Positions 1 to 8,283 of a DNA stretch of 64,000 bases are shown in pieces. The stretch is from positions 1 to 64,000 of the forward strand of contig CAJPQT010000011.1 of NCBI GenBank assembly GCA_905372865.1. The letters are read 5' to 3'. Position 1 is the stretch's first letter. Each line of letters begins with the position of its first letter. Under the pieces are notes generated by a model. That model did no database searches and was not told the origin of the DNA. It worked only from the letters and a program-made list of their open reading frames with translations. The position numbers and the translations under genes were made by a program. This DNA comes from an uncultured Centipeda sp. GTDB taxonomy: Bacteria; Bacillota; Negativicutes; Selenomonadales; Selenomonadaceae.

Positions 1-53
1 GCACGGGATTCTGAATCCCGCATGCGTTGGTTCGAGTCCAGCTACCCCTGCCA
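1..53 (+). tRNA. tRNA-Gln(CUG), 3' part only
   Basis: This is the 3' portion of a tRNA cut by the window start. The anticodon stem CGGGA/TCCCG (4-8 and 16-20) encloses the 7-base loop TTCTGAA, giving anticodon CUG, which reads the glutamine codon CAG. The T arm follows (GTTGG/CCAGC around TTCGAGT), then the 3' acceptor strand TACCCCT, discriminator G and an encoded CCA at 51-53. The D arm and 5' acceptor strand lie outside the window. Confidence 0.9.
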
Positions 54-64
54 TTCGTAAATTC

Positions 65-92
65 GGAGCCGCAATTATTTGCGGCTCCTTTT
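65..92 (+). terminator. Intrinsic terminator after tRNA-Gln
   Basis: A perfect 10-bp stem, GGAGCCGCAA (65-74) and TTGCGGCTCC (79-88), with a 4-base loop is followed by TTTT. It lies 12 bases beyond the tRNA CCA. Confidence 0.88.
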
Positions 93-111
93 GTATTTGT
101 TGAAAAAATCA

Positions 112-140
112 TTGAAAACTATTCTTAATTTTGCTACGAT
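112..140 (+). promoter_or_regulatory. Sigma-A-type promoter for the DUF4418/ABC operon
   Basis: TTGAAA (112-117), a 17-base spacer and TACGAT (135-140) match the vegetative promoter pattern. The promoter sits between the tRNA terminator and the first gene, which starts at 177 with AAGGAG at 163-168. Confidence 0.6.
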
Positions 141-176
141 ATGGAGACAATTGATCTCATCGAAGGAGTTGTTACC

Positions 177-593
177 ATGAACGAAAAGAAACGCAGATGC
201 GGCATCACGGACGTACTGCTGCTCGTGCTGAATCTTATCTTTTTTGTCGGCATACAGACAGTATTTGCGCCCTGTGAGGCGCGCCCCGACGGCTCGTGGA
301 TGACGTGCCACTGGGCGGGGCAGGCACTCATTGGGATTGCGGCGGCACTGCTCGCGATTGCAGTCATGCACCTTGTCATTCCGCGCGCACAGGTCAAGAT
401 CGGCCTCTCACTTGCCGTGATTCCGGTCTCCGTATTGGCATTCGCTGTGCCGGATCATCTCATCGATCTCTGCATGATGGAGACGATGCACTGCCATACG
501 GTGATGGAGCCGGCGGTGACGGTACTCTCGCTGTTGAACGTGCTGCTTGCCGCTGCTGATATTTATGTCTATCAAAAAGGGGAGAACGGATGA
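177..593 (+). CDS. DUF4418-family integral membrane protein
   Basis: A 138-residue protein with four predicted membrane segments and short loops. It resembles the DUF4418 family, whose function is unknown. Cysteines lie in two extramembrane patches, FAPCEARPDGSWMTCHW near residue 32 and LCMMETMHCHTVMEP near residue 102, which suggests a disulfide or metal site outside the membrane. ATG 177 is preferred over an in-frame ATG at 141 because AAGGAG lies 8 bases before it and the promoter -10 box overlaps the upstream start. Its stop overlaps the next start (ATGA), so it is translationally coupled to an FtsX-type permease and an ATPase, and probably acts with that transporter. Substrate unknown. 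Confidence 0.8.
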   Translation: MNEKKRRCGITDVLLLVLNLIFFVGIQTVFAPCEARPDGSWMTCHWAGQALIGIAAALLAIAVMHLVIPRAQVKIGLSLAVIPVSVLAFAVPDHLIDLCMMETMHCHTVMEPAVTVLSLLNVLLAAADIYVYQKGENG

Positions 594-1795
594 ACTTCGC
601 ATATCTGCTTGCTATGCGCACCTGCCGCAGGAATACGACGCGCTTCGCCGTACTTGCAGTGCTGGTATCAATTCTCGCACTCGTGATCTTCGGCGGCTCC
701 GAGGTGCTGCTCGGACTTCAAGGGGGGCTCATGCGTTTTCAGCAGCGGCTTGGGGCAGATGTTGTGGTGCTGCCGAAGGAGGCAGGAGAGGCACAGGCGC
801 TCGAGGGAGTGCTTGTACAGGGCGTGCCTGCGCATTTCTATATGGAGGCGCGTTATCTGGATGAACTGCGCGGAATGGCGGGCGTTGCCCAGGCAACACC
901 ACAGTTTTTTCTCGCCTCGGCGCATGCGGGGTGCTGCTCGGTGGCGGTGCAGCTGATCGGCTTTGACCCCGCGACCGATTTCACGATTCGCCCATGGATG
1001 CAGGAGAGCCGTGCTGCGGAGATGGGCTTCGGGGACATCCTCGTCGGCAGCGGTATATCGGTTCCTGCAGATGCGATGCTGACATTTTACAACACACCAT
1101 GCCGCGTGGTCGGGCGACTAAGTCCGACGGGGACGGGGATGGATACGGCAGTCTATACGAATATGGAGACGATGCGTGCGATGATGGCAAATGCAGCATC
1201 GCTTGACTTCGATTATTTCCAAGGGATTCCCACGGGAAATGCCATCTCTGCCGTGATGATTCGGACAGGGGAGGGGTTCACGCCCGATGGGCTCGCGGCT
1301 GCCATCAATGAGAGCTATCCCGCACTCTCGGCAAAGCCGGCGCATGGGATGGTGCATCATGTGGAGGCAGGGCTCGGCGGCATTCTCGAAACGGTCGGTG
1401 TCCTAATTGCATTTGTCTGGGGGATTGCCGTTGTCGTTCTCGGCATCGGATTCCATCTGTCTGCACGGGAGCGGCGGCGTGAGTTCCTGATCCTGCGCAT
1501 CGCGGGCGCAACACGTTCCTTCTTGCTGCGATTGATGCTGACGGAGGCGGTCATTACCTCGGCGGCAGGCGGAGCGGCAGGTATCGCCATCGGTGCGCTT
1601 GTTCTGCTGCCGTTTGCCGGTCTCATGAAGGAGGGGCTGATGCGCCCCTATCTCCTGCCGGATGTCGGAACGATCGCTATGCTCGCCGTGAATACACTCG
1701 CTGTGGCGATCCTGTCGGGGACCCTCTCAGCAGCGTGGACGGTGGGGCGCGTGACGAATACGCAGATCAGTGAGATGCTGCGGGAGGATGGATGA
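590..1795 (+). CDS. ABC transporter permease, MacB/FtsX type
   Basis: A 401-residue permease. It has one N-terminal membrane segment (about residues 20-42), a large extracytoplasmic domain to about 260 and three C-terminal membrane segments, the usual FtsX/MacB topology of transporters that move lipids, lipoproteins or peptides or act mechanically. The external domain carries an unusual HAGCCSV motif near residue 105. The gene overlaps its neighbours by ATGA on both sides, so the three genes form one tight operon. The substrate cannot be read from sequence; export or membrane remodelling is more likely than nutrient uptake because no binding protein is encoded. Confidence 0.85.
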   Translation: MNFAYLLAMRTCRRNTTRFAVLAVLVSILALVIFGGSEVLLGLQGGLMRFQQRLGADVVVLPKEAGEAQALEGVLVQGVPAHFYMEARYLDELRGMAGVAQATPQFFLASAHAGCCSVAVQLIGFDPATDFTIRPWMQESRAAEMGFGDILVGSGISVPADAMLTFYNTPCRVVGRLSPTGTGMDTAVYTNMETMRAMMANAASLDFDYFQGIPTGNAISAVMIRTGEGFTPDGLAAAINESYPALSAKPAHGMVHHVEAGLGGILETVGVLIAFVWGIAVVVLGIGFHLSARERRREFLILRIAGATRSFLLRLMLTEAVITSAAGGAAGIAIGALVLLPFAGLMKEGLMRPYLLPDVGTIAMLAVNTLAVAILSGTLSAAWTVGRVTNTQISEMLREDG

Positions 1796-2472
1796 TGGAA
1801 CTTCGTGCGGAGAAAATCAGTCAGGACTTTTTGCGCTATAGTGCAAAGGATGGCTATTTCATAGCGGTGCAGGAGACGGATCTCCGCCTTGCGGCGGGGA
1901 CTCTTACAGTGGTGACGGGGCGTTCGGGCAGCGGCAAGAGCACGCTGCTCCATATCCTAGGTGGGCTGATGAAGCCTGTGACGGGGCGCGTGCTCGTGGG
2001 TGATGTGGATCTCTATGCGATGGGGGAGGACGCACGTACTCGTCTGCGCAGCCGCTGTATCGGCATCGTGCCGCAGCGGCTGATGTCGCTCGCGGCGCTC
2101 ACGGTGCGCGAGAACATCCTGCTGCCCGCACTGCTTGCGGGCAAGGCAGAAAAATTTGCCCCGCGTGCGGATGAACTGATGGAACACCTCGGTATCCGTA
2201 AGCTGGCGTCGGTTGCTCCGTCCGAACTCTCGGGCGGGGAACTCAGGCGCGTGACGATTGCACGCGCACTCGTGATGCAGCCGGGCATCCTTCTCGCGGA
2301 TGAGCCGACGGGCGATCTCGATGAGGAGAATACGCAGAGCGTCCTCCGTCTCCTGCGCGAGACCGCCCATGCGGGCACTGCCGTCCTCCTCGTCACGCAC
2401 GAGAGTGAAGCGCGAAACTACGCCGATACCTGCTATACAATGACGGTGGGGAAGTTGGAAAAAATCGCATAA
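1792..2472 (+). CDS. ABC transporter ATP-binding protein, LolD/MacB type
   Basis: A 226-residue ATPase with Walker A GRSGSGKST, signature LSGGE, Walker B ILLADEPTGDLDEEN and the H-loop VTHES. The DEPTGDLD form and size are typical of ATPases that pair with FtsX-type permeases (LolD, MacB, FtsE). Two in-frame ATGs lie at 1792 and 1795; the first overlaps the permease stop. It powers the permease encoded just upstream, and the operon ends at the terminator beginning 2475. Confidence 0.9.
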   Translation: MMELRAEKISQDFLRYSAKDGYFIAVQETDLRLAAGTLTVVTGRSGSGKSTLLHILGGLMKPVTGRVLVGDVDLYAMGEDARTRLRSRCIGIVPQRLMSLAALTVRENILLPALLAGKAEKFAPRADELMEHLGIRKLASVAPSELSGGELRRVTIARALVMQPGILLADEPTGDLDEENTQSVLRLLRETAHAGTAVLLVTHESEARNYADTCYTMTVGKLEKIA

Positions 2473-2474
2473 GA

Positions 2475-2512
2475 AATCCCGAACGGTGACGAATCACTGT
2501 TCGGGATTTTTG
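2475..2512. terminator. Bidirectional terminator between the ABC operon and modC
   Basis: AATCCCGAAC (2475-2484) pairs with GTTCGGGATT (2499-2508), with an inner GTGA/TCAC pairing. A T tract follows on the plus strand. It separates convergent genes. Confidence 0.85.
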
Positions 2513-2516
2513 CGCT

Positions 2517-3563
2517 TTAGTCCCTCAGAAGCATAAGTTCCTCGACGGGGAAGTTGAAATGCAATGTATCGCCGATGCCGGCTTCGTGTGCGTGCCACGT
2601 TGCTTTGTCGATTTCCCAGCGGATGGGCATCGCTCCATCTGCAAAGCGCAGCATGACGATGTAGGTAAAGGTGCTCTCGATGACCTCGGCGATGCGCGCA
2701 GGGAGCGCATCCACATCGTTCTCTGTTGTAAGCACAAGATAGTGCGCGCGGACGGCGATGTGCCGCACGTCCGTCGCCGCGTCCGCAACGCGGAGCGTGA
2801 TGCCCCAGTCGATCGCCTCGACGTGGTGCTCGTCCACACTGTGAGCGGCAGAGATGTTCTTGCAGCCTGTGAGTGTGGTCGCAGCACACGTACGTGGATT
2901 TCGAAAGAGTTCGTGTTTATCCGTCGGCGGCGTGAGCTGCCCTCGATCGACGGTCGCGATCTCCTGTGCGATACGGAATGCTTCGTCGCGGTCATGTGTG
3001 ACGAGGATCGCCGAGATGTCCTGCATGGTGAGGATCTCGCGCAGTGCCGTCTCGATCTGCCACTTGAGATGTGTGTCGAGAGCGGAGAGCGGCTCGTCGA
3101 GGAGCAGCACATCCGCGCCGCGTGCGAGGATACGTGCAAAGGCGACGCGCTGCTGCTGTCCTCCCGAGAGCCCTGCAGGATAGGCGCTTTCCAGCCCTTC
3201 CAGCGAGAACCGTGCGACGTTCTCTTTGAAGATACGCTCCTTTTCCTCACGCGTGCCGTCCAGCGCAAAGATGATGTTCTCGTGTACGGTCATGTTCGGA
3301 AAGAGGGCGTAGTTCTGAAAGAGGTAGCCGACGCTGCGCGCCTGCGGCGGGAGGTTGATGCCCTTTTCACTGTCAAAGAGGATGCGCTCGTTCAGGACAA
3401 TCTGTCCGCAGTCGGGACGCTCGAGCCCCGCGATGCACTTGAGCGTCATGCTCTTGCCGCTGCCCGATGCGCCGAGGAGGGCGAGGGTCGTGTCCGTGAG
3501 CGTAAAGTTTGCCGCAAGAGTGAAGTCACGCAGGCGTTTTTCGATGTTGACGACGAGCTTCAT
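2517..3563 (-). CDS. modC: Molybdate ABC transporter ATP-binding protein ModC
   Basis: A 348-residue ATPase driving molybdate uptake. The N-terminal domain has Walker A GASGSGKS, signature LSGGQQQR and Walker B VLLLDEPLSALD. The C-terminal third, from about residue 235, is a TOBE/MOP-like oxyanion-sensing extension as in ModC and CysA. It is the last gene of modA-modB-modC; its start overlaps the modB stop. Neighbouring molybdopterin and formate dehydrogenase genes support molybdate, though tungstate cannot be excluded. Confidence 0.9.
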   Translation of the reverse strand: MKLVVNIEKRLRDFTLAANFTLTDTTLALLGASGSGKSMTLKCIAGLERPDCGQIVLNERILFDSEKGINLPPQARSVGYLFQNYALFPNMTVHENIIFALDGTREEKERIFKENVARFSLEGLESAYPAGLSGGQQQRVAFARILARGADVLLLDEPLSALDTHLKWQIETALREILTMQDISAILVTHDRDEAFRIAQEIATVDRGQLTPPTDKHELFRNPRTCAATTLTGCKNISAAHSVDEHHVEAIDWGITLRVADAATDVRHIAVRAHYLVLTTENDVDALPARIAEVIESTFTYIVMLRFADGAMPIRWEIDKATWHAHEAGIGDTLHFNFPVEELMLLRD

Positions 3564-4231
3564 TCACGCACCTCCCGTTTGAGGTACAGGTTCATCGCTC
3601 CGATAAAGAAGAGTGAGAACAGGGAGATGATGATCGCCCAGCGAAAGGCGAGGTCGTAGTCGTTCGCCTGTACCGCCGCATAGATGGCGGTGGACATGGT
3701 CTGCGTACGTCCCGGAATATTGCCCGCGAACATGATGGTTGCGCCGAACTCACCGAGTGCGCGGGCAAACGAAAGGACGAGCCCCGCGAGGATGCCGTGC
3801 CGTGCATTCGGCAGAATGATCCGCCAGAAGATGCGCCAGTTGCTGACGCTGAGGGTCTGTGCCGCATGGATCATGCTCTGGTCAATCGCCTCGAACGCGC
3901 CGCGTGCCGTGCGGTACATGAGCGGGAGGCTCACGATGACCGCCGCGATGACCGCCGCGCGCCAAGTAAAGACGAGCGGCAGGTCGATTGCCAGGAGAAA
4001 ACTTCCAATCGTACTGCGCTTTCCGAAGAAGAGCAGGAGGAAGAATCCGACGACGGTCGGCGGCAGAACGAGCGGCAGGGTAATCACGGCGTCGGCGATC
4101 GTGCCCGCGAGGCGGCTGCGGATCTGCAGGACACCGTAGGCTAGAGCAATGCCGACGAAGAAGGTGATGACCGTCGCAAGACCCGCGACCTCAAGCGAGA
4201 TGATGAGCGGGGATAGCGTTTCGTCCGTCAT
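3560..4231 (-). CDS. modB: Molybdate ABC transporter permease ModB
   Basis: A 223-residue inner-membrane permease with five to six membrane segments and the EAA-loop motif ARALGEFGATIMFAG, which is characteristic of ModB/CysT permeases. It overlaps modA by one base at its start and modC by four at its end, so the three proteins are made from one coupled message. Confidence 0.93.
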   Translation of the reverse strand: MTDETLSPLIISLEVAGLATVITFFVGIALAYGVLQIRSRLAGTIADAVITLPLVLPPTVVGFFLLLFFGKRSTIGSFLLAIDLPLVFTWRAAVIAAVIVSLPLMYRTARGAFEAIDQSMIHAAQTLSVSNWRIFWRIILPNARHGILAGLVLSFARALGEFGATIMFAGNIPGRTQTMSTAIYAAVQANDYDLAFRWAIIISLFSLFFIGAMNLYLKREVRE

Positions 4232-5034
4232 TATTTCACTTTGAAGCCGTATTTCTCAAAGACTTTCTTCGCAGCGTCCGTCTGGAGGAACGCGAGGAAA
4301 TCCTTTGCTTCGTTCATGTTCTTCGCATCCTTGAGGACGGCGGCGGGGTAGACGATGGGCTTATGTGTACCCTCGGGAGCAACGGCGGCGACCTTTACCT
4401 TATCCGAGATGGCGGCATCGGTTGCGTAGACAACGCCGCAGTCCGCATCGCCCGTCTCGACCCACGCGAGCACTTGACGGACATCCGAGCCGTAGACGGC
4501 GCGCGCTTTGACATCATCGAGGATGCCGAGCTTTGTAAAGACTTCCTCACTGTACTGTCCGACGGGTACGCCCTTCGGCTCACCGAGGGCGATGTGCTTA
4601 ACCTCTGGGTTCAGCACGGCCTTGAAGTCGGGCAGGTTCAGCTTGCTGTCCTTTGCCGTGATGAGAACCACGTCGTTGATGAGCAGATCGACGCGCGTGC
4701 CGTCCGCGAGGAGCTTCTTCTCATCGAGTGCATTCATTTGCTTCTGCGCAGCGGAGACGAAGACATCGGCAGCCCCGCCGTTCTCGATCGCCTGCTGGAG
4801 TGCGCCGCTGCTGCCGAAGTTGAAGACGAGTTTCGTATTCCCGTGCTCTTTCTCGTACATACCGCCGAGTTCCTTCATCGCGTCCGTGAGGCTCGCCGCC
4901 GCAGAGACCTGCAGTTCGACGGGACCCTCCTTCGGCGTGTCCATCTTGTTTGCGCTGTCGCCGCCGCCCACGCAGCCGGCAGTAAAGAGTGCCATGGCGG
5001 TGAGACCTGCCGTAAGTAAGTTCCTAAGTTTCAT
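4231..5034 (-). CDS. modA: Molybdate-binding lipoprotein ModA
   Basis: A 267-residue solute-binding protein. The N terminus is a lipoprotein signal with lipobox FTAGC (Cys about 21), so it is membrane-anchored outside the cytoplasm. The mature chain has ModA features: VSAAASLTDAMKELG, FNFGSSGALQQ and the GEPKGVPVGQYSEE segment. GGAG precedes ATG 5034. A 150-base structured leader separates it from moaC upstream on the same strand, so modABC expression may be tuned by cofactor level. Confidence 0.93.
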   Translation of the reverse strand: MKLRNLLTAGLTAMALFTAGCVGGGDSANKMDTPKEGPVELQVSAAASLTDAMKELGGMYEKEHGNTKLVFNFGSSGALQQAIENGGAADVFVSAAQKQMNALDEKKLLADGTRVDLLINDVVLITAKDSKLNLPDFKAVLNPEVKHIALGEPKGVPVGQYSEEVFTKLGILDDVKARAVYGSDVRQVLAWVETGDADCGVVYATDAAISDKVKVAAVAPEGTHKPIVYPAAVLKDAKNMNEAKDFLAFLQTDAAKKVFEKYGFKVK

Positions 5035-5054
5035 GATAGTATTCTCCTTTACAA

Positions 5055-5160
5055 AATAGAGTAGGCACGATCGTTTCCAAGTCGTACCCTGTGACGGAAT
5101 CCGTCAGGCAAGGCATCGTAGCAACTTTGCCTTAGATAATCCTTGCTCGGAGTGTGTGTT
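5055..5160 (-). promoter_or_regulatory. Structured modA leader, candidate molybdenum-cofactor riboswitch
   Basis: Read on the minus strand, this leader folds into three hairpins. They are AAGGCA/TGCCTT (complement of 5128-5133 and 5110-5115), GACGG/CCGTC (5101-5105 and 5093-5097), and GGTACGA/TCGTGCC (5082-5088 and 5064-5070), the last with an internal GGAAAC stretch. A possible closing pairing joins GAGcaAGG (5141-5148) to CCTaCTC (5059-5065). The 5' block CACTCCGAGC and the position before modABC fit the Moco RNA motif as I remember it, but I could not align it. It may work by controlling access to the AAGGAG site of modA. Confidence 0.5.
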
Positions 5161-5183
5161 GGAAAAGCTGACCTTTCCCCAAA

Positions 5184-5666
5184 TCAGCGGACAAATGTGC
5201 CGCTCTTGCCGCCGGACTTGCGCTCGAGATGAATGTCTCCGATCTCCATGCGCTTGTCAATTGCCTTGCACATATCGTAGATTGTGAGGAGTGCAACGCT
5301 CACAGCGTGCAGTGCCTCCATCTCGACCCCCGTCTCGCCTGTGACCTTTACAGTCGCAGTCGCACGTACGGCGCGGCGCGGAATCTCCTCAAGAGCGAAG
5401 TCGAGCGTGCATTTGGCGAGCGGCAGCGGGTGGCAGAGCGGGATGGTGTCCGATGTGCGCTTTGCCGCCATGATCCCTGCGATGCGTGCAACGCCGAGTA
5501 CGTCGCCCTTCGCCGCAGTGCCTCCCTCGATGGCGGCATAGACCGCATCGCTCACATAGATGCGTCCGCTTGCAATCGCCTCGCGGTGCGTCTTCTCCTT
5601 GCCGCTGACATCCACCATGATCGCGGCGCCGCCCTCATCGAAGTGCGTCAGTCCTGCGTTCGGCAT
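5184..5666 (-). CDS. moaC: Cyclic pyranopterin monophosphate synthase MoaC
   Basis: A 160-residue enzyme, the normal MoaC length. With MoaA it converts GTP to cyclic pyranopterin monophosphate, the first step of molybdopterin synthesis. Diagnostic blocks are MVDVSGKEKTHREA near the N terminus, IPLCHPLPL, and TGVEMEALHAVSVALLTIYDM. The start at 5666 is chosen because AAGGAGG lies 7 bases upstream; an earlier in-frame ATG at 5726 lies within the promoter and has no ribosome site. It is followed by the modA leader and modABC, so read-through transcription could link uptake to synthesis. Confidence 0.95.
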   Translation of the reverse strand: MPNAGLTHFDEGGAAIMVDVSGKEKTHREAIASGRIYVSDAVYAAIEGGTAAKGDVLGVARIAGIMAAKRTSDTIPLCHPLPLAKCTLDFALEEIPRRAVRATATVKVTGETGVEMEALHAVSVALLTIYDMCKAIDKRMEIGDIHLERKSGGKSGTFVR

Positions 5667-5697
5667 GTATATTCCTCCTTTCTGACCGAATGTTTTA

Positions 5698-5726
5698 ATC
5701 ATAGCGTACCTTGCATTGAAAATCAA
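5698..5726 (-). promoter_or_regulatory. Promoter for moaC
   Basis: On the minus strand TTGATT (complement of 5721-5726), a 17-base spacer and TATGAT (complement of 5698-5703) form a good sigma-A promoter, about 30 bases before the moaC start at 5666. Confidence 0.6.
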
Positions 5727-5967
5727 TCGTTTGCGCGCAATCTTCTGTTACAGAAAAGAGGGACAAAGGGCGCAAAAAACCTTTCTCATTTACGAAAAAT
5801 CATAGAGAAAATTTATTTTATGTGGTATAATCAATAAGAAGAATGTATAAATGAGAATGGTTTTTAGAGAAAGATTAATTCATCGCAAAACCGTTCTTGT
5901 TTGATCGTGAATGCGTGTTATATACTATGTGTTTTCAAAAATACATATCGATGGAACGGGAGGGACT
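5727..5967 (+). promoter_or_regulatory. AT-rich promoter and leader region of the molybdopterin operon
   Basis: This AT-rich stretch between divergent genes holds TATAAT at 5826-5831 with only a weak -35. A leader inverted repeat follows, AGAATGGTTTT (about 5853-5863) against AAAACCGTTCT (about 5888-5898). A second possible promoter, TTGATC near 5901 with TACTAT 16 bases later, lies closer to the gene. No protein-coding capacity was recognised. Confidence 0.4.
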
Positions 5968-6996
5968 ATGCGGGAGGTTCGCGTTCAGGACGCAGTAGGG
6001 ATGATGCTCTGCCACGACATCACGGAGATCGTGCGAGGGGAGCGAAAGGGAGCGCGATTCCGCAAGGGCGATGTGATCCGCGCGGAGGATGTTGAGGTGC
6101 TGCTGCGCATTGGCAAGGAGCATATTTACGTCTGGGAGGATGACGAGAATATGCTGCACGAGAACGATGCGGCAGCGATTCTGCGTGACCTCTGCCGGAG
6201 TGACTACATGACGGCGAGCGAGCCGAAGGAAGGCAAGATCGAGCTGACATCGACGGTGGACGGCGTGTTCGAGGTGCGCGAGGATGCACTCAATGCGGTG
6301 AACGACATCACGGATGTGATGATCGCGACGATCGCGCAGCACTATCCCGTAAAGGCGGGGACGAAGCTCGCAGGGATGCGCGTGATTCCGCTCGTCATTG
6401 ACAAGAGCACGATGGAAAAGGTGCGTGAGACGGCAGGTTCCGAGCCGTTGCTGCGCATTCTGCCCTATCGAAAGATGAAGGTCGGCGTTGTGACGACGGG
6501 CTCGGAGGTCTTTCACGGACGCATCAAGGACACCTTTACGCCCGTCATTGACAGCAAACTGCGCGCGTTCGGACTGCAGGTAGACGAGCACCGTCTCTCA
6601 GATGACGGGACGGAGCATACGCGTGCGGCGATTGAGGAACTGCTTGCTCTCGGCATGGACATGGTACTCTGTACAGGCGGCATGAGCGTCGATCCCGACG
6701 ACCGCACGCCGGCCGCGATTCGTGCGACGGGGGCACGCGTGGTGACGTACGGCGCACCCGTGCTGCCGGGTGCGATGTTCCTGCTTGCCTACTACGAGAA
6801 GGACGGGCGCAGCGTACCGATCATGGGGCTGCCGGGCTGCGTCATGTACTCGCCTGCGACGATCTTTGATATCATCATGCCGCGCGTCGTAGCGGGCAGT
6901 GAGTGGACGCGGCGCGAAATCACGCGCCTCGGCATCGGCGGGCTCTGCATGGAGTGCAAGGTGTGCCACTATCCCGTGTGTCCGTTCGGGAAGTGA
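5968..6996 (+). CDS. Molybdopterin-binding protein, MoeA/MogA-fold, with C-terminal Cys cluster
   Basis: A 342-residue protein. From about residue 170 to 310 it has the MoCF_biosynth fold of MoaB/MogA/MoeA, with VGVVTTGSEVF, LCTGGMSVDPDDRTPAAIR and the glycine-rich LPGCVMYSPATIFD. The N-terminal half (VRVQDAVGMMLCHDITEIV) is a module common in Firmicute molybdopterin-binding proteins. The C terminus ends in CMECKVCHYPVCPFG, four cysteines and one histidine that could bind a metal or Fe-S cluster. ATG 5968 follows GGGAGG at 5959-5964. It precedes moeA in an apparent operon. Its exact role is not established; cofactor storage, delivery or maturation is plausible. Confidence 0.8.
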   Translation: MREVRVQDAVGMMLCHDITEIVRGERKGARFRKGDVIRAEDVEVLLRIGKEHIYVWEDDENMLHENDAAAILRDLCRSDYMTASEPKEGKIELTSTVDGVFEVREDALNAVNDITDVMIATIAQHYPVKAGTKLAGMRVIPLVIDKSTMEKVRETAGSEPLLRILPYRKMKVGVVTTGSEVFHGRIKDTFTPVIDSKLRAFGLQVDEHRLSDDGTEHTRAAIEELLALGMDMVLCTGGMSVDPDDRTPAAIRATGARVVTYGAPVLPGAMFLLAYYEKDGRSVPIMGLPGCVMYSPATIFDIIMPRVVAGSEWTRREITRLGIGGLCMECKVCHYPVCPFGK

Positions 6997-7077
6997 GATG
7001 TGATATTTCGCACAGACATAGAGACGAATATTTTGTATAAAGATACGTGTATGAACATCAGGGAGGGGATGGCCACG

Positions 7078-8283
7078 ATGCAGGACATCGAACTCGAACA
7101 GGCGGTAGAGGTGCTGCTTGCACATACGACACCAGTTGCGGAAACGGAGCGCGTTCCCCTGCTGGATGCTGTGGGACGTGTCGCGGCGGAGGACGTGCGT
7201 GCGGGGTTTGACAACCCGCCGTTCGACCGCTCGCCGCTCGACGGCTATACGTTCGCTGCAGCAAGTACGCGCGGCGCCTCGGCGGAGAATCCTGTAACGC
7301 TGCGCGTCGTCGGCGAGGAGTGCGCTGGTGATTTCTTCGATGGTGTTGTCGGCGTGGGTGAGTGCGTCCGCATCATGACGGGCGGCGCGATTCCAAAGGG
7401 CTGCGACTGTGTGGTGCGGCAGGAGGATGTACGCGAGGATGGGGAACGGATTCACGTTCCGTTCACGTCTGAGCCGTACGAGAACTACTGTTATGCGGGC
7501 GAGGACATCAAGAAGGGAACGGTACTCATTCGTCAGGGGCAGTGCATCCGCGCAGCGCATGTGGCTGTGCTCGCAAGCGAGGGCTATGGCGACGTTCTTG
7601 TCCGTCGGCGCGTGCGCGTCGCTGTCGCCAGTACGGGCGATGAACTGCTCCAACCGGGCGAGTCTCTTCGTCCCGGCAAGATCTATAACAGCAACCTTTA
7701 CCTGCTCGCGGGGCGCCTGAAGGAGCTCGGCGCAGAGGTGACGGTGGTTGGCTCTGTGCCGGATGATGTGGAGCGGGCGGCATCGGTGATTGCCTCCTAC
7801 GCGGACGAGGTGGATCTCTTTCTGACCTCGGGCGGCGTGTCCGTCGGCAAGAAGGACATCATGCATGGTGTTGTGCCGGCGCTCGGTGCGGAGCGTCTCT
7901 TCTGGCGCGTCTGCATGAAGCCGGGTGCGCCCGCGATTGCCTATACGCGCGGGAAGATGCTCGGCATCGCGCTCTCGGGCAATCCGTTCGCTGCATACGC
8001 GACGTTCGAGCTGATGGCGCGTGCGGCACTGGCGCACCTTGCGGGAGATACGGAGGTTACGCGCCCACGGCGGCGTGCCGTGCTCGCGGATGCATTTCCG
8101 AAGGAGTGCCTCGGTCGGCGTTTCCTACGCGCACGCATGGAGGCGGACGGGCGTGTCTCGCTGCCCGATCAACATGAGTCCGGATCCCTCTTTTCGGCGG
8201 CGGGCTGCGATGCGTTCGTGGATGTGCCGGCGGGGACAAAGCCGCTTGCGGCAGGGACAGAGGTAGAGGTTGTGATTCTCTGA
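7078..8283 (+). CDS. moeA: Molybdopterin molybdenumtransferase MoeA
   Basis: A 401-residue enzyme that inserts molybdate into adenylylated molybdopterin. Recognisable are the N-terminal FDNPPFDRSPLDGYTF block, MTGGAIPKGCDCVVRQED, then the MoCF domain with VASTGDEL, LTSGGVSVGKKD and LSGNPFAAYATFEL, and a C-terminal domain IV. The ATG at 7078 is preferred because GGGAGGGG lies about 10 bases upstream and gives the usual length; in-frame upstream codons would add a poorly conserved extension. Its stop codon forms the first bases of a palindromic repeat. Confidence 0.95.
   Translation: MQDIELEQAVEVLLAHTTPVAETERVPLLDAVGRVAAEDVRAGFDNPPFDRSPLDGYTFAAASTRGASAENPVTLRVVGEECAGDFFDGVVGVGECVRIMTGGAIPKGCDCVVRQEDVREDGERIHVPFTSEPYENYCYAGEDIKKGTVLIRQGQCIRAAHVAVLASEGYGDVLVRRRVRVAVASTGDELLQPGESLRPGKIYNSNLYLLAGRLKELGAEVTVVGSVPDDVERAASVIASYADEVDLFLTSGGVSVGKKDIMHGVVPALGAERLFWRVCMKPGAPAIAYTRGKMLGIALSGNPFAAYATFELMARAALAHLAGDTEVTRPRRRAVLADAFPKECLGRRFLRARMEADGRVSLPDQHESGSLFSAAGCDAFVDVPAGTKPLAAGTEVEVVIL

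Noticed and set aside
6598..8037. A 479-codon open frame antisense to moeA
   Set aside because: Rich in Arg, His and Cys with no family resemblance. It is a shadow of GC-rich codon use in moeA, as are similar long antisense frames over fdhA, tamB and modC.
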